Below, piece by piece: positions 9,559 through 18,320 of a DNA stretch of 64,000 bases. Each line of letters begins with the position of its first letter. The first letter of the stretch is position 1. Below the pieces are notes generated by a model. It did no database searches and was not told the origin of the DNA. It saw only the letters and a program-made list of their open reading frames with translations. A program made the translations under genes and the position numbers. The stretch lies in the NCBI GenBank assembly GCA_951813015.1, contig CATOTG010000008.1:310001-374000 (forward strand), read 5' to 3'. This stretch comes from an uncultured Thermoanaerobaculia bacterium. Its GTDB lineage: Bacteria > Acidobacteriota > Thermoanaerobaculia > Multivoradales > Multivoraceae.

Positions 9559-11397
9559 TTGCAGTATCGCGTCCATCCAGGAATCCGCGGGGCGATGACG
9601 GTCGCTTGCGCGTTCGTGCTCGCGACCGCGGCGCTCGGCGCGCCGGTCGACTCGGCCGGTCACGCCTGGATCGGCGATCTGGCGCCTCTCGCCGAAGCGG
9701 ACTTCGGCTGCGAACAGGCGGCGCATCTTCTGGAACGGGCCGGCTTCGGCGGTACCCCGGCGGAGATCGAGGAGCTCGTTTCCCTGGGCCTCCAGGGCGC
9801 CGTGTCGCGGCTCGTGGACTATGAGCAGGTAGACGACTCGGATCTTCTTCCCTTCGACGAATCCGGGATCTGGGACCCCGGGATGGACCCGTTCCCGCCC
9901 AGCCGCGCCGCGGCGGTCCGGCTCGGGCGCCGCGACGGACGGGCCCTGGGCGTCGATGTGCTGCCGGAAGGCTCCTCGCGCCCGCTGCAGCCGGTGGTCG
10001 ACAAGTTCTTCTACGGCCTGCGCAGCAACGTCCTGGAGACGCGGCGGCTGGCCCTGTGGTGGGGCAACCGCATGGTGACCACGCCGCGGCCGCTCGAGGA
10101 GAAGATGACCCTCTTCTGGCACGACCACTTCGCCACCTCCGAGGTAAAGGTCCGCGACGTCCGCAAGATGCACCTGCAGAACCGCACCCTGCGCGCTCAT
10201 GCGACGGCCGATTTCAAGAGCCTGCTGCTCGCGGTGATGCGCGACCCGGCGATGCTGGTCTACTTGGACAACCGGGAGAACGTGAAGGAGCACCCGAACG
10301 AGAACTTCGGACGCGAGCTGCTCGAACTGTTCACGATGGGTGTGGGCAACTACACCGAGCAGGACATTCGCGAGGCGTCGCGGGCGTTCACCGGCTGGAC
10401 CAACGAGGTGCTGGACTTCCGGTTCGATGCCGCACTCCACGACGACGGCCCCAAGACGTTTCTGGGGCGCCGGGGCCGTCTCGGCGGCGAGGAGGTGCTG
10501 GACATCATTCTCGAACAACCCGCGACGGCGGAGTTCATCGCCGGCAAGGTGTACCGCTACCTCGTTCGCGAGGACCTGGAGCCCGCGCTCCAGGCGCAAT
10601 TGGGTCGCCACCTGCGCGAGTCCGGCTACGAGCTGAAGGCCCTGCTGGGAAAGATCCTCTCGTCGCGCGACTTCTACAGTCCGCCGTCGGTCGCGACGCA
10701 GATCAAGAGTCCGGTCCAGCTTGTCGTGTCGACCTACCGCAAGCTCGGCCTCGGGAAGGCGCCCACGGCGCCGGACATGAACAGCCTGGCGGGCCGCCTG
10801 GGCCAGCAGTTGCTCTACCCGCCGAACGTCGCCGGCTGGGCCGGCGGACGGACCTGGATCACGCCGGCGACCCTGCTCGAGCGCGGCAACGCGATGCGCT
10901 CCGTGCTCTTTCCGCCGAGCCTCGAGGAGTTCGGCCATCCGGACCGGCGCCTTCCGGGAATCTACCGGCAGGTCGAGGAGCGGCTGGCGCAGGGCATGAC
11001 GATCACCGCGGCAACGAAGCAGGGTGATGCCGCGTCGAACGCGATGGCCGATGCCGACGAGGAGTACAACACGCGCTACGGCGGCTACCGGGGCTACGCG
11101 ATGGCGTACGAACGGGTCAAGCTGATTCCCCGGCACGTTCCGGATGTCGACCTGCGGGCGATGGTGCTGACGGCCGGCGCCAGCGATGCAAAGAGCGCGG
11201 TCGACCACCTCCTGCACCGGTTCCTGCGCACGCCGCTCACCGGGGCCGGCCGCAGCGCGCTGGTGGACTACCTCGCCGCGCAACTCGATTCGGCCGCGCT
11301 GGACACAGATGCGGCGGGAGTGCCGGAGAAGGTGGAGGAGGCGCTCCGCTCGACGCTCTACCTCATCTTCAGTTCGCCGGAGTACCAGTTGGGCTAG
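9559..11397 (+). CDS. DUF1800 family secreted protein
   Basis: A 612-residue member of the DUF1800 family. These are large exported proteins of unknown biochemical role that almost always occur with a DUF1501 partner, as here. Family hallmarks are WWGNRMVTTPRPLEEKM, FWHDHFATS, NENFGRELLELFTMGVG and RAFTGW. The start is uncertain. I choose TTG 9559, which has GAGGA six bases upstream and gives a hydrophobic leader. ATG 9595 (MTVACAFVLATAALGAPV) is the main alternative. Extending to ATG-like codons near 9313 adds an Arg-rich stretch that looks non-coding. The DUF1501 gene follows after 31 bases, so the two should be one transcript. Confidence 0.85.
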   Translation: MQYRVHPGIRGAMTVACAFVLATAALGAPVDSAGHAWIGDLAPLAEADFGCEQAAHLLERAGFGGTPAEIEELVSLGLQGAVSRLVDYEQVDDSDLLPFDESGIWDPGMDPFPPSRAAAVRLGRRDGRALGVDVLPEGSSRPLQPVVDKFFYGLRSNVLETRRLALWWGNRMVTTPRPLEEKMTLFWHDHFATSEVKVRDVRKMHLQNRTLRAHATADFKSLLLAVMRDPAMLVYLDNRENVKEHPNENFGRELLELFTMGVGNYTEQDIREASRAFTGWTNEVLDFRFDAALHDDGPKTFLGRRGRLGGEEVLDIILEQPATAEFIAGKVYRYLVREDLEPALQAQLGRHLRESGYELKALLGKILSSRDFYSPPSVATQIKSPVQLVVSTYRKLGLGKAPTAPDMNSLAGRLGQQLLYPPNVAGWAGGRTWITPATLLERGNAMRSVLFPPSLEEFGHPDRRLPGIYRQVEERLAQGMTITAATKQGDAASNAMADADEEYNTRYGGYRGYAMAYERVKLIPRHVPDVDLRAMVLTAGASDAKSAVDHLLHRFLRTPLTGAGRSALVDYLAAQLDSAALDTDAAGVPEKVEEALRSTLYLIFSSPEYQLG

Positions 11398-11428
11398 AGC
11401 CGCCCGAGACTTGGGAGAAGGAGCCGAA

Positions 11429-12685
11429 ATGCCTCAACGACTACCCTGCGGCTGCTCGCGGCGCGACTTCATGCGCCGCGGCCTCTACGGAATCGGCGTT
11501 GCGGCCGGGCTGCCGGCGATGCTCGGCCGGACTTCCGCGGCGCTCGCGCTCGAAGAACTGCAAACCGGTGTTTCGGACGCCTCGCGGCGTGTCCTCGTCG
11601 TGGTCGAACTGTCCGGCGGGAACGACGGGCTGAACACGGTCGTCCCGTTCCGCAACGACGAGTACTACCGGGTGCGGCCCAACCTCGGCATTCGCCCGCG
11701 GCAGGTGCTCGGGCTTACGGACGAGGCAGGGTTTCACCCCTCGCTCGTCGGCATGGAGCGCCTGTACAAGGAAGGGCAGGTGGCCGTGGTCGAAGGCTGC
11801 GGCTACCCGAACCCGAGCCTCTCCCATTTCTCGTCGATGGGCTTCTGGCACACCGGCGTGCCGAACGGCGGCGAGGCCTTGGGCTGGCTCGGCCGCCTCG
11901 CCGACGATCATGGACCCGACGGCGCCCCGAACTACATCGTCAACGTGGCGCGGTCCCAGTCCCTCGCGGTGCGCGCGGCGCGCCACTCGCCCTTGGTGTT
12001 CGACGATCCGGGCCGCCTCCGCCGTCAGGGGACGCCGCAGCAGAAGGACGCGCTCGAGCGGCTCGGCGCCGACGCGCCGAGCGGCAACGACGCCCTGGAC
12101 TTCCTGCGCGGCACGGCCGCCAACGCCGCTTCCAGCGCGGCCTTGGTGCGCGACGCGTGGTCCGGCTACCGCACCCCGGTCGACTACGGCATCGGCGGGC
12201 TCGGCGCCGACCTGCGCAAGGTAGCGGCCCTGATTCAGGCCGAGTTGCCGACCCGCATCTACTACGTCAGCTTCCGCGGCAACTCCTTCGACACCCACGT
12301 CCACCAGGCGGACACCCACGCCCGCCTGCTGATGTACATGTCCGACGCGGTCGCGGGCTTCATTCGCGACATCGAACGGCTCGGCCGCGCCGACGACGTG
12401 GCGGTGCTGATGTTCACCGAGTTCGGCCGCCGGGTCGAGGAGAACGGCAGCCTCGGCACCGACCACGGCACCGCCGGCCCGATGTTCGTCGCCGGCAAGG
12501 GCGTCGCCGGCGGCTTCTACGGCGACACGCCAGACCTCACCGACCTCGACGACGGCAACCTGAAGATGACGACCGACTTCCGGCGCGTCTACGCCTCGAT
12601 GATCGAGGGCTGGATGAGCATGGACGACGCCTCGGCCATCCTCAAGGGCGAGTTCCCGGCGCTGCCGCTCTTCGGCGCGACATAG
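11429..12685 (+). CDS. DUF1501 family Tat-exported protein
   Basis: A 418-residue DUF1501 protein of the alkaline-phosphatase/sulfatase-like fold. The N-terminus MPQRLPCGCSRRDFMRRG followed by a hydrophobic stretch is a twin-arginine signal, so the protein is exported folded. Conserved family segments include VVELSGGNDGLNTVVPF and the late FTEFGRRVEENGS-x-GTDHG, which carries likely metal ligands (E, D, H). ATG 11429 is chosen because GGAGAAGGAG precedes it and because the Tat motif directly follows. The frame itself is open further upstream inside the DUF1800 gene. It is paired with DUF1800 in one transcript. A strong hairpin after the stop may end that transcript. Confidence 0.88.
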   Translation: MPQRLPCGCSRRDFMRRGLYGIGVAAGLPAMLGRTSAALALEELQTGVSDASRRVLVVVELSGGNDGLNTVVPFRNDEYYRVRPNLGIRPRQVLGLTDEAGFHPSLVGMERLYKEGQVAVVEGCGYPNPSLSHFSSMGFWHTGVPNGGEALGWLGRLADDHGPDGAPNYIVNVARSQSLAVRAARHSPLVFDDPGRLRRQGTPQQKDALERLGADAPSGNDALDFLRGTAANAASSAALVRDAWSGYRTPVDYGIGGLGADLRKVAALIQAELPTRIYYVSFRGNSFDTHVHQADTHARLLMYMSDAVAGFIRDIERLGRADDVAVLMFTEFGRRVEENGSLGTDHGTAGPMFVAGKGVAGGFYGDTPDLTDLDDGNLKMTTDFRRVYASMIEGWMSMDDASAILKGEFPALPLFGAT

Positions 12686-12695
12686 AGTTGGCGCC

Positions 12696-12723
12696 TCAGG
12701 CATGTCCGGCAGGACATGCCTGA
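12696..12723. terminator. perfect 12-bp hairpin between DUF1501 and hsdR
   Basis: The arms TCAGGCATGTCC (12696-12707) and GGACATGCCTGA (12712-12723) pair perfectly around the loop GGCA. It starts 11 bases after the DUF1501 stop. No T-run follows on the plus strand, so intrinsic termination is not assured. It could instead be a border of the inserted restriction-modification block or a protein-binding palindrome. Confidence 0.55.
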
Positions 12724-12756
12724 CGTGACGCGGCGCCACGGGAGGTCACCGGCCGG

Positions 12757-15111
12757 ATGAACAAGCGCGAACTGTCGGAGCGCGACATCTGCACGAAGTT
12801 CATCACGCCAGCACTGCGCAGGGCCGGATGGGACGAGATGTCACAGCTTCGCGAGGAGGTGAGCTTCACCGATGGCCGCATCACCGTGCGAGGCAGGCTG
12901 GTCTCGCGCGGCAAGCGGAAGCGCGCCGACTACATCCTCGACTTCAAGCCGAACGTTCCGATCGCGCTGATCGAGGCTAAGGACAACAAGCACAGCGTGG
13001 GCGACGGCATGCAGCAGGCGCTGGCCTACGCCGAGGCTTTGAACATCCCGTTCGTGTTCTCGTCGAATGGCGACGGATTCGTCTTCCACGACCGCACGGG
13101 GGCCAGCAAGCCGCGCGAGACGAACCTGCCGCTCGACGCGTTTCCGTCACCGGACGATCTGTGGGCGCGGTATCTGGTCTGGAAGGACCTGACGCCGGAA
13201 GCCGAAAAGCTCGTGCTCCAGGACTACTTCGAGGACGGTGGCGGCAAGACGCCGCGCTATTACCAGATCAACGCCGTCAACGCGACGATCGAGGCCATCG
13301 CCAAGGGGCAGGACCGCATCCTGCTCGTCATGGCGACGGGTACCGGCAAGACGTACACGGCCTTTCAGATCATCTGGCGGTTGTGGAGGGCGCGTCGGAA
13401 GAAGCGCATTTTGTTCCTCGCCGACCGCAACGTGCTCATCGACCAGACGATCGCGAACGACTTCCGGCCGTTTCGCGGTGCGATGACGAAGCTGTCACGC
13501 TCCATCGATACGTCCTTCGAGGTCTACCTCGGGTTGTACCAGGCGATCACGGGACACAGGGAGCGGGACAAGGCCTATCGGAAGCTCTCCCCGGGCTTCT
13601 TCGACTTGATCTTGATCGACGAATGCCACCGGGGCAGTGCAGCCGAGGATTCGGCGTGGCGCGAGATCCTCGAGTACTTCTCCTCCGCAACCCAGATCGG
13701 CCTCACCGCCACGCCGAAGGAGACGACGTACATCTCCAACATCGACTACTTCGGGGCGCCTGTCTTCTCCTACTCCCTGAAGCAGGGCATCCGCGACGGC
13801 TTCCTGGCGCCCTACAAGGTGGTCAAGGTCCACATCGACCGTGACGTTGAGGGCTACCGTCCGCAAAAGGGGCAGCTCGACCGCGACGGAGAGGAGGTTG
13901 AGGACCGCGTCTACAACGTCAAGGACTTTGACCGCGCACTGGTGATCGATGGGCGGACGAAAGTCGTGGCTGAGAAGGTCACGACGTTCCTGCGGGAGAG
14001 CGGCGACCGTTTCCAGAAGGCGATCGTCTTCTGCGTCGATCAGGAGCATGCCGGGCGGATGCGCCAGGCGCTCGTCAACGAGAACACCGATCTTGTCGAG
14101 CAGAACCCACGCTATGTCATGCGGATCACGGGTGCGGATGAGGCCGGCAAGGCCGAACTGGGGAACTTCATCGATCCGGAATCGACTCACCCGGTGCTCG
14201 TCACCACCTCGCGCCTGCTGTCCACCGGCGTGGATGTCCAGACCTGCCGGGTGATCGTGCTCGACCGGACGGTGGGCTCGATGACGGAGTTCAAGCAGAT
14301 CGTCGGTCGCGGTACCCGAGTGCATGAGGACACCGGGAAGCACTACTTCACTCTCATCGACTTTCGGGGCGCTGCCAGTCACTTCGCGGACCCGGACTTC
14401 GACGGCGAGCCGGTCCAGATTTACGAGCCGCGTCCAGGGGATCCGATTCTTCCTCCCGATACGCCCGAGGATGAAGAGGTTGATGACGAGGAGTTGGCCG
14501 TAGTCAGTGGCCGCAACGGCTTGCCGCCCCCGGAGCCGGAACCACTGAGGAAGATCTACGTCGATGGCCTCGACGCGACCATCGTCGCCGAGCGCGTGGA
14601 GTATCTTGACGAGCACGGCAAACTGATCACCGAGTCGCTGCGCGACTTCACGAGGAAGGCGCTGCGGAGACGCTTCGCGAGTCTCGACGACTTCCTGGGC
14701 CGCTGGAACGCCACGGAGCGCAAGCAGGCGATCCTCGACGAGATGGAGGCCGAGGGCCTCCCGTTGACCGCGATCGGCCGTGAATTGGACAAGGATCTCG
14801 ATCCCTTCGATCTCGTTTGCCACATCGCTTTCGACGCCAGGCCGCTGACTCGCCGGGAGCGGGCCGAGAACGTCAAGAAGCAGGACGTGTTCGCGAAGTA
14901 CGGAGAACGGGCCCGGGCCGTGCTCGGTGCGCTGCTCGACAAGTACGCCGACGTTGGCGTCCTCAATCTCGACGACGCCAACGTGCTCAGGATCCCGCCG
15001 CTCGACAGCCTCGGCACGCCGGTCGAGCTCGTCCAGGCCTTTGGCGGGAAGCCCGGTTTCGACCGTGCCGTGCGCGATCTTCAATCGGCGATCTACACGG
15101 AGGTGGCCTGA
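12757..15111 (+). CDS. hsdR: type I restriction enzyme R subunit (EcoEI-like HsdR)
   Basis: The motor and nuclease subunit of a type I restriction system: it translocates DNA using ATP and cuts it when the site is unmethylated. It has 784 residues. The N-terminal nuclease domain shows D58 ... E73-A-K75 in ADYILDFKP / LIEAKDNK (PD-(D/E)xK pattern). The helicase part has Walker A MATGTGKT near residues 191-198 and Walker B LIDECH near 287-292. Motif III appears as GLTATP, and GTRVHEDTGK lies near motif VI. The C-terminal region fits the EcoEI R C-terminal domain. ATG 12757 has GGGAGG about 16 bases upstream. hsdM starts three bases after the stop, so the three hsd genes form one operon. Confidence 0.95.
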   Translation: MNKRELSERDICTKFITPALRRAGWDEMSQLREEVSFTDGRITVRGRLVSRGKRKRADYILDFKPNVPIALIEAKDNKHSVGDGMQQALAYAEALNIPFVFSSNGDGFVFHDRTGASKPRETNLPLDAFPSPDDLWARYLVWKDLTPEAEKLVLQDYFEDGGGKTPRYYQINAVNATIEAIAKGQDRILLVMATGTGKTYTAFQIIWRLWRARRKKRILFLADRNVLIDQTIANDFRPFRGAMTKLSRSIDTSFEVYLGLYQAITGHRERDKAYRKLSPGFFDLILIDECHRGSAAEDSAWREILEYFSSATQIGLTATPKETTYISNIDYFGAPVFSYSLKQGIRDGFLAPYKVVKVHIDRDVEGYRPQKGQLDRDGEEVEDRVYNVKDFDRALVIDGRTKVVAEKVTTFLRESGDRFQKAIVFCVDQEHAGRMRQALVNENTDLVEQNPRYVMRITGADEAGKAELGNFIDPESTHPVLVTTSRLLSTGVDVQTCRVIVLDRTVGSMTEFKQIVGRGTRVHEDTGKHYFTLIDFRGAASHFADPDFDGEPVQIYEPRPGDPILPPDTPEDEEVDDEELAVVSGRNGLPPPEPEPLRKIYVDGLDATIVAERVEYLDEHGKLITESLRDFTRKALRRRFASLDDFLGRWNATERKQAILDEMEAEGLPLTAIGRELDKDLDPFDLVCHIAFDARPLTRRERAENVKKQDVFAKYGERARAVLGALLDKYADVGVLNLDDANVLRIPPLDSLGTPVELVQAFGGKPGFDRAVRDLQSAIYTEVA

Positions 15112-15114
15112 GGG

Positions 15115-16566
15115 ATGTCCGTCAGCACTCTGGTCAAGTCGATTCAGAACGTCATGCGCCAGGACGCGGGGGTCGATGGCGACGCGCAGCGAATCGCCCA
15201 ACTGTGCTGGATGTTCTTCCTCAAGATCGTGGACGACCAGGACCAGGAACTCGACCTCTTGGACGACGGCTACCGATCGCCTGTTCCCGCCCGTCTGCAA
15301 TGGCGGAGCTGGGCGGCGAACCCGGAGGGCATCACCGGCGAGGAACTGCTCGATTTCGTCAATGGTGAGCTCTTCCCGAAGCTCAAGGAGCTCCCGTCCA
15401 GGGCCGGCCCTCGTGCCAACGTCGTGCGCGACGTGTTCGAGGATGCCTACAACTACATGAAGTCCGGCCACTTGATGCGGCAGGTGGTCAACAAGATCAA
15501 CGGGGTCGACTTCAACGACATGGCCGCGCGACGGCACTTCGGCGACATCTACGAGCAGATCCTGAACGATCTGCAGTCGGCCGGCAACGCAGGCGAGTAC
15601 TACACGCCGCGCGCGGTGACCACGTTCATGGCCCGGATGATCGACCCGGCGCCGGGCGAGACCCTGCTCGATCCCGCGTGCGGCACCGGCGGGTTCCTCA
15701 CCTGCGCTATCCGCCACATGCGCGAACACTACGTGAAGCGGCCCGAGGACCGTCCGCGAATGGAGTCCTCGCTGCGCGCATTCGAGAAGAAGCCGCTTCC
15801 CCACATGCTTGCCGTGACGAACATGCTCCTGCACGGCATCAAGGACCCGTCGTTCCTGCGCCACGACAACACGCTGGCACGGCCCTATGTTTCCTGGGGC
15901 CGCGACGAGCGGGTGGACATCGTGCTGACCAATCCGCCGTTCGGCGGCAAGGAGGAGGACGGCATCGAGTCGAACTTTCCGCAGCACTTCCGGACCCGAG
16001 AGACGGCGGACCTGTTCCTGGCTCTGATCATCCGGCTTCTGAAGCCCGGAGGCCGGGCCGCCGTCGTTCTGCCCGACGGCTCCCTGTTCGGCGAGGGCGT
16101 CAAAACGAGGCTCAAGGAGCACTTGATGAAGGAATGCAACCTTCACACCATTGTGCGCCTGCCGAACTCGGTGTTCCGCCCCTACGCCTCAATTGGAACG
16201 AACCTCCTGTTCTTCGAAAAGAGCGAGCCGACCAGGGACGTCTGGTTCTGGGAACATCTCGTGCCCGAAGGCCAGAAGGCCTACTCCATGACACGGCCCA
16301 TACGCGTGGAGCATCTCGACGCCTGCGCCGATTGGTGGGGTGGCACGGAACGCACGGGCCGGGAGGAGGGTGGCTGGTCCTGGAAGGTGAGCGCCGAGGA
16401 GATCAAGGCACGCGGCTACAACCTCGACATCAGGAATCCTCACACCGAGGAGGAGGACCTTGGCGACCCCGCGGTGCTTCTGGAGGAACTGACGAGCGCC
16501 GAGGCCGAGGTGGTCGCGGTGCGGGACGAGTTGAAGCGAATCCTGGCTGAGGCGCTCCTGCGGTGA
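15115..16566 (+). CDS. hsdM: type I DNA methyltransferase M subunit
   Basis: Adenine-N6 DNA methyltransferase of the type I complex; with HsdS it methylates the recognition site. It has 483 residues. The N-terminal HsdM helical domain begins VKSIQNVMRQD. GEYYTPRAV precedes the SAM-binding motif LLDPACGTGGF near residue 185. The catalytic NPPF of the N6-adenine class lies near residue 273, in LTNPPFGGKEEDG. Length and order of motifs are normal. Its TGA overlaps the GTG of hsdS (GTGA, 16563-16566), which supports translational coupling. Confidence 0.96.
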   Translation: MSVSTLVKSIQNVMRQDAGVDGDAQRIAQLCWMFFLKIVDDQDQELDLLDDGYRSPVPARLQWRSWAANPEGITGEELLDFVNGELFPKLKELPSRAGPRANVVRDVFEDAYNYMKSGHLMRQVVNKINGVDFNDMAARRHFGDIYEQILNDLQSAGNAGEYYTPRAVTTFMARMIDPAPGETLLDPACGTGGFLTCAIRHMREHYVKRPEDRPRMESSLRAFEKKPLPHMLAVTNMLLHGIKDPSFLRHDNTLARPYVSWGRDERVDIVLTNPPFGGKEEDGIESNFPQHFRTRETADLFLALIIRLLKPGGRAAVVLPDGSLFGEGVKTRLKEHLMKECNLHTIVRLPNSVFRPYASIGTNLLFFEKSEPTRDVWFWEHLVPEGQKAYSMTRPIRVEHLDACADWWGGTERTGREEGGWSWKVSAEEIKARGYNLDIRNPHTEEEDLGDPAVLLEELTSAEAEVVAVRDELKRILAEALLR

Positions 16567-18320
16567 ACGCCGACCGCCTTCTCGGCCTCTACCACCGCAT
16601 GGCGGACGCACCGGACGCCGTTGCCCGCCTGCGCCGGTTCGTGCTTGACCTCGCCGTGCGGGGGCAGCTGGTCGAACAGGATCCGTCCGATGAACCGGCG
16701 ACGAAGCTGCTGAAACGGCTTGAGGCCGAGAAGCACCGAATGGTGAGGGCTGGAGAGCTCCGAAAGCCCCGAAAGCCCCGCAGCGTCGCGAGCGGTACCA
16801 TGGACTTGGAAGTAGCCTTCCGGATTCCGGCGAGTTGGTGCTGGTGTCGCCTTGCTGCCATTGGAGCAATCGTTGGTGGTGGCACACCACGCGCTAGCGA
16901 TGCCCGGAGCTTCGCGGCACCGGGAGAAGGTGTTGCGTGGCTGACGCCGAGGGATCTCGGAGGTTGCCGAAGCCTGTACATTGGACGCGGCAGCCGCGAC
17001 CTGTCGCCAAGAGGCCTGGACCGCTCGGCGGCGACCTTGATGCCCGCGGGAACTGTCCTCTTCAGTAGCCGTGCACCGGTTGGATACGTAGCCATCGCGG
17101 CAAACCCGGTGGCAACGAACCAAGGATTCAAGTCCGTTGTCCCGTATGATTTTGATTGTTCCAGATACATAGCTCTGGCACTGCAATCGTTGGTTTCTGA
17201 AATTGAGGCGACCGCGTCGGGCACGACGTTCAAGGAAGTGTCAGGAGGGAGGATGGCCGGAGTGCCTTTTCCTTTGCCTCCCCTCGCCGAGCAGCACCGC
17301 ATCGTCGCGAAGGTCGATGAACTCATGGCGCTCTGCGATCGGCTGGAGGGAGCTCGCTCAGCCCGGGAGGGCACCCGGGATCGGCTAACGAAGGCCAGCC
17401 ATGACCTCCTGAGGGACACCAATGCAGGCGCTCGGAAGTGTCGGGACCACGCACGGTTCGTCGTTGATGCCCTGCCCGCCCTGACCGATCGATCTGATCA
17501 GGTCGAGGATCTGCGCCGGACCATCCTCAGCCTGGCCGTGCGTGGCAAGCTGGTCGAGCAGGATCCGTCCGATGAACAGGCGTCGGAGTTGTTGAAACGG
17601 ATTGAGGCGGAGAAGGCGCGGTTGGTGAAAGGGGGGGAGATGAGAAAGCGGAAGGTAGCTTCACGTCCCGGTGAGCCGCCCTTCTCGCTTCCCGCGACTT
17701 GGCATTGGGCTCGAATCGGGGACGTCGTAGGTGATCGAGGCCAAAAGGTCCCGGACCGGCCTTTTACCTACATCGATGTGACGGCCATCGACAAGAAAGC
17801 AGGTCTGGTCGCCGGTCCGAGGGTCTTGAAGCCCGCCGAGGCGCCGAGCCGAGCTCGCAAGGTCGCACGGCGCGGCGATGTCGTGTACTCCTGCGTTCGC
17901 CCTTACCTCTTGAATGTTGCCATCATCGAAGAGGACTTTGAACCAGCACCAATAGTCAGCACAGCATTTGAGATCTTGAACGGGTGCGGGCTCGTACTCC
18001 CGCGGTACACGTGGATCGTTCTCCGTAGCTCGTTCATGATTGAACGTGTTGAGGAAAGCCAGCGCGGCCAAGCCTACCCTGCGATCAAGAGCACCGATTT
18101 TGTCGTTCTTCCCTTCCCCCTACCACCCCTCGCCGAGCAGCACCGCATCGTCGCCAGGGTCGATGGACTCATGGCGCTCTGCGATCGGCTGGAGGCAGGG
18201 CTTCGCGTCGCAGAGGACACACGGGGCCTGCTGCTCGACTCTCTGCTCCATGAGGTACACGCCTCTCACGAGACCGCGAGGATGCGGGATGTTTCTGGCG
18301 TTGCGAGCGCCGGAGCATGA
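16563..18320 (+). CDS. hsdS: type I restriction specificity subunit with two target-recognition domains
   Basis: Sequence-specificity subunit of the type I enzyme, 585 residues. It is built as two repeats, each with a variable target-recognition domain followed by a conserved helix. The repeats are visible as LVEQDPSDE-x2-A at about residues 37 and 335, and as LPPLAEQHRIVA-x-VD-x-LMALCDRLE at about residues 240 and 522. The two variable halves differ, so a bipartite asymmetric recognition site is expected. The long conserved helices set its spacer. The start GTG 16563 overlaps the hsdM stop. The end ATGA (18317-18320) overlaps the next gene, so the peptidase gene is coupled to it. Confidence 0.94.
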   Translation: MNADRLLGLYHRMADAPDAVARLRRFVLDLAVRGQLVEQDPSDEPATKLLKRLEAEKHRMVRAGELRKPRKPRSVASGTMDLEVAFRIPASWCWCRLAAIGAIVGGGTPRASDARSFAAPGEGVAWLTPRDLGGCRSLYIGRGSRDLSPRGLDRSAATLMPAGTVLFSSRAPVGYVAIAANPVATNQGFKSVVPYDFDCSRYIALALQSLVSEIEATASGTTFKEVSGGRMAGVPFPLPPLAEQHRIVAKVDELMALCDRLEGARSAREGTRDRLTKASHDLLRDTNAGARKCRDHARFVVDALPALTDRSDQVEDLRRTILSLAVRGKLVEQDPSDEQASELLKRIEAEKARLVKGGEMRKRKVASRPGEPPFSLPATWHWARIGDVVGDRGQKVPDRPFTYIDVTAIDKKAGLVAGPRVLKPAEAPSRARKVARRGDVVYSCVRPYLLNVAIIEEDFEPAPIVSTAFEILNGCGLVLPRYTWIVLRSSFMIERVEESQRGQAYPAIKSTDFVVLPFPLPPLAEQHRIVARVDGLMALCDRLEAGLRVAEDTRGLLLDSLLHEVHASHETARMRDVSGVASAGA

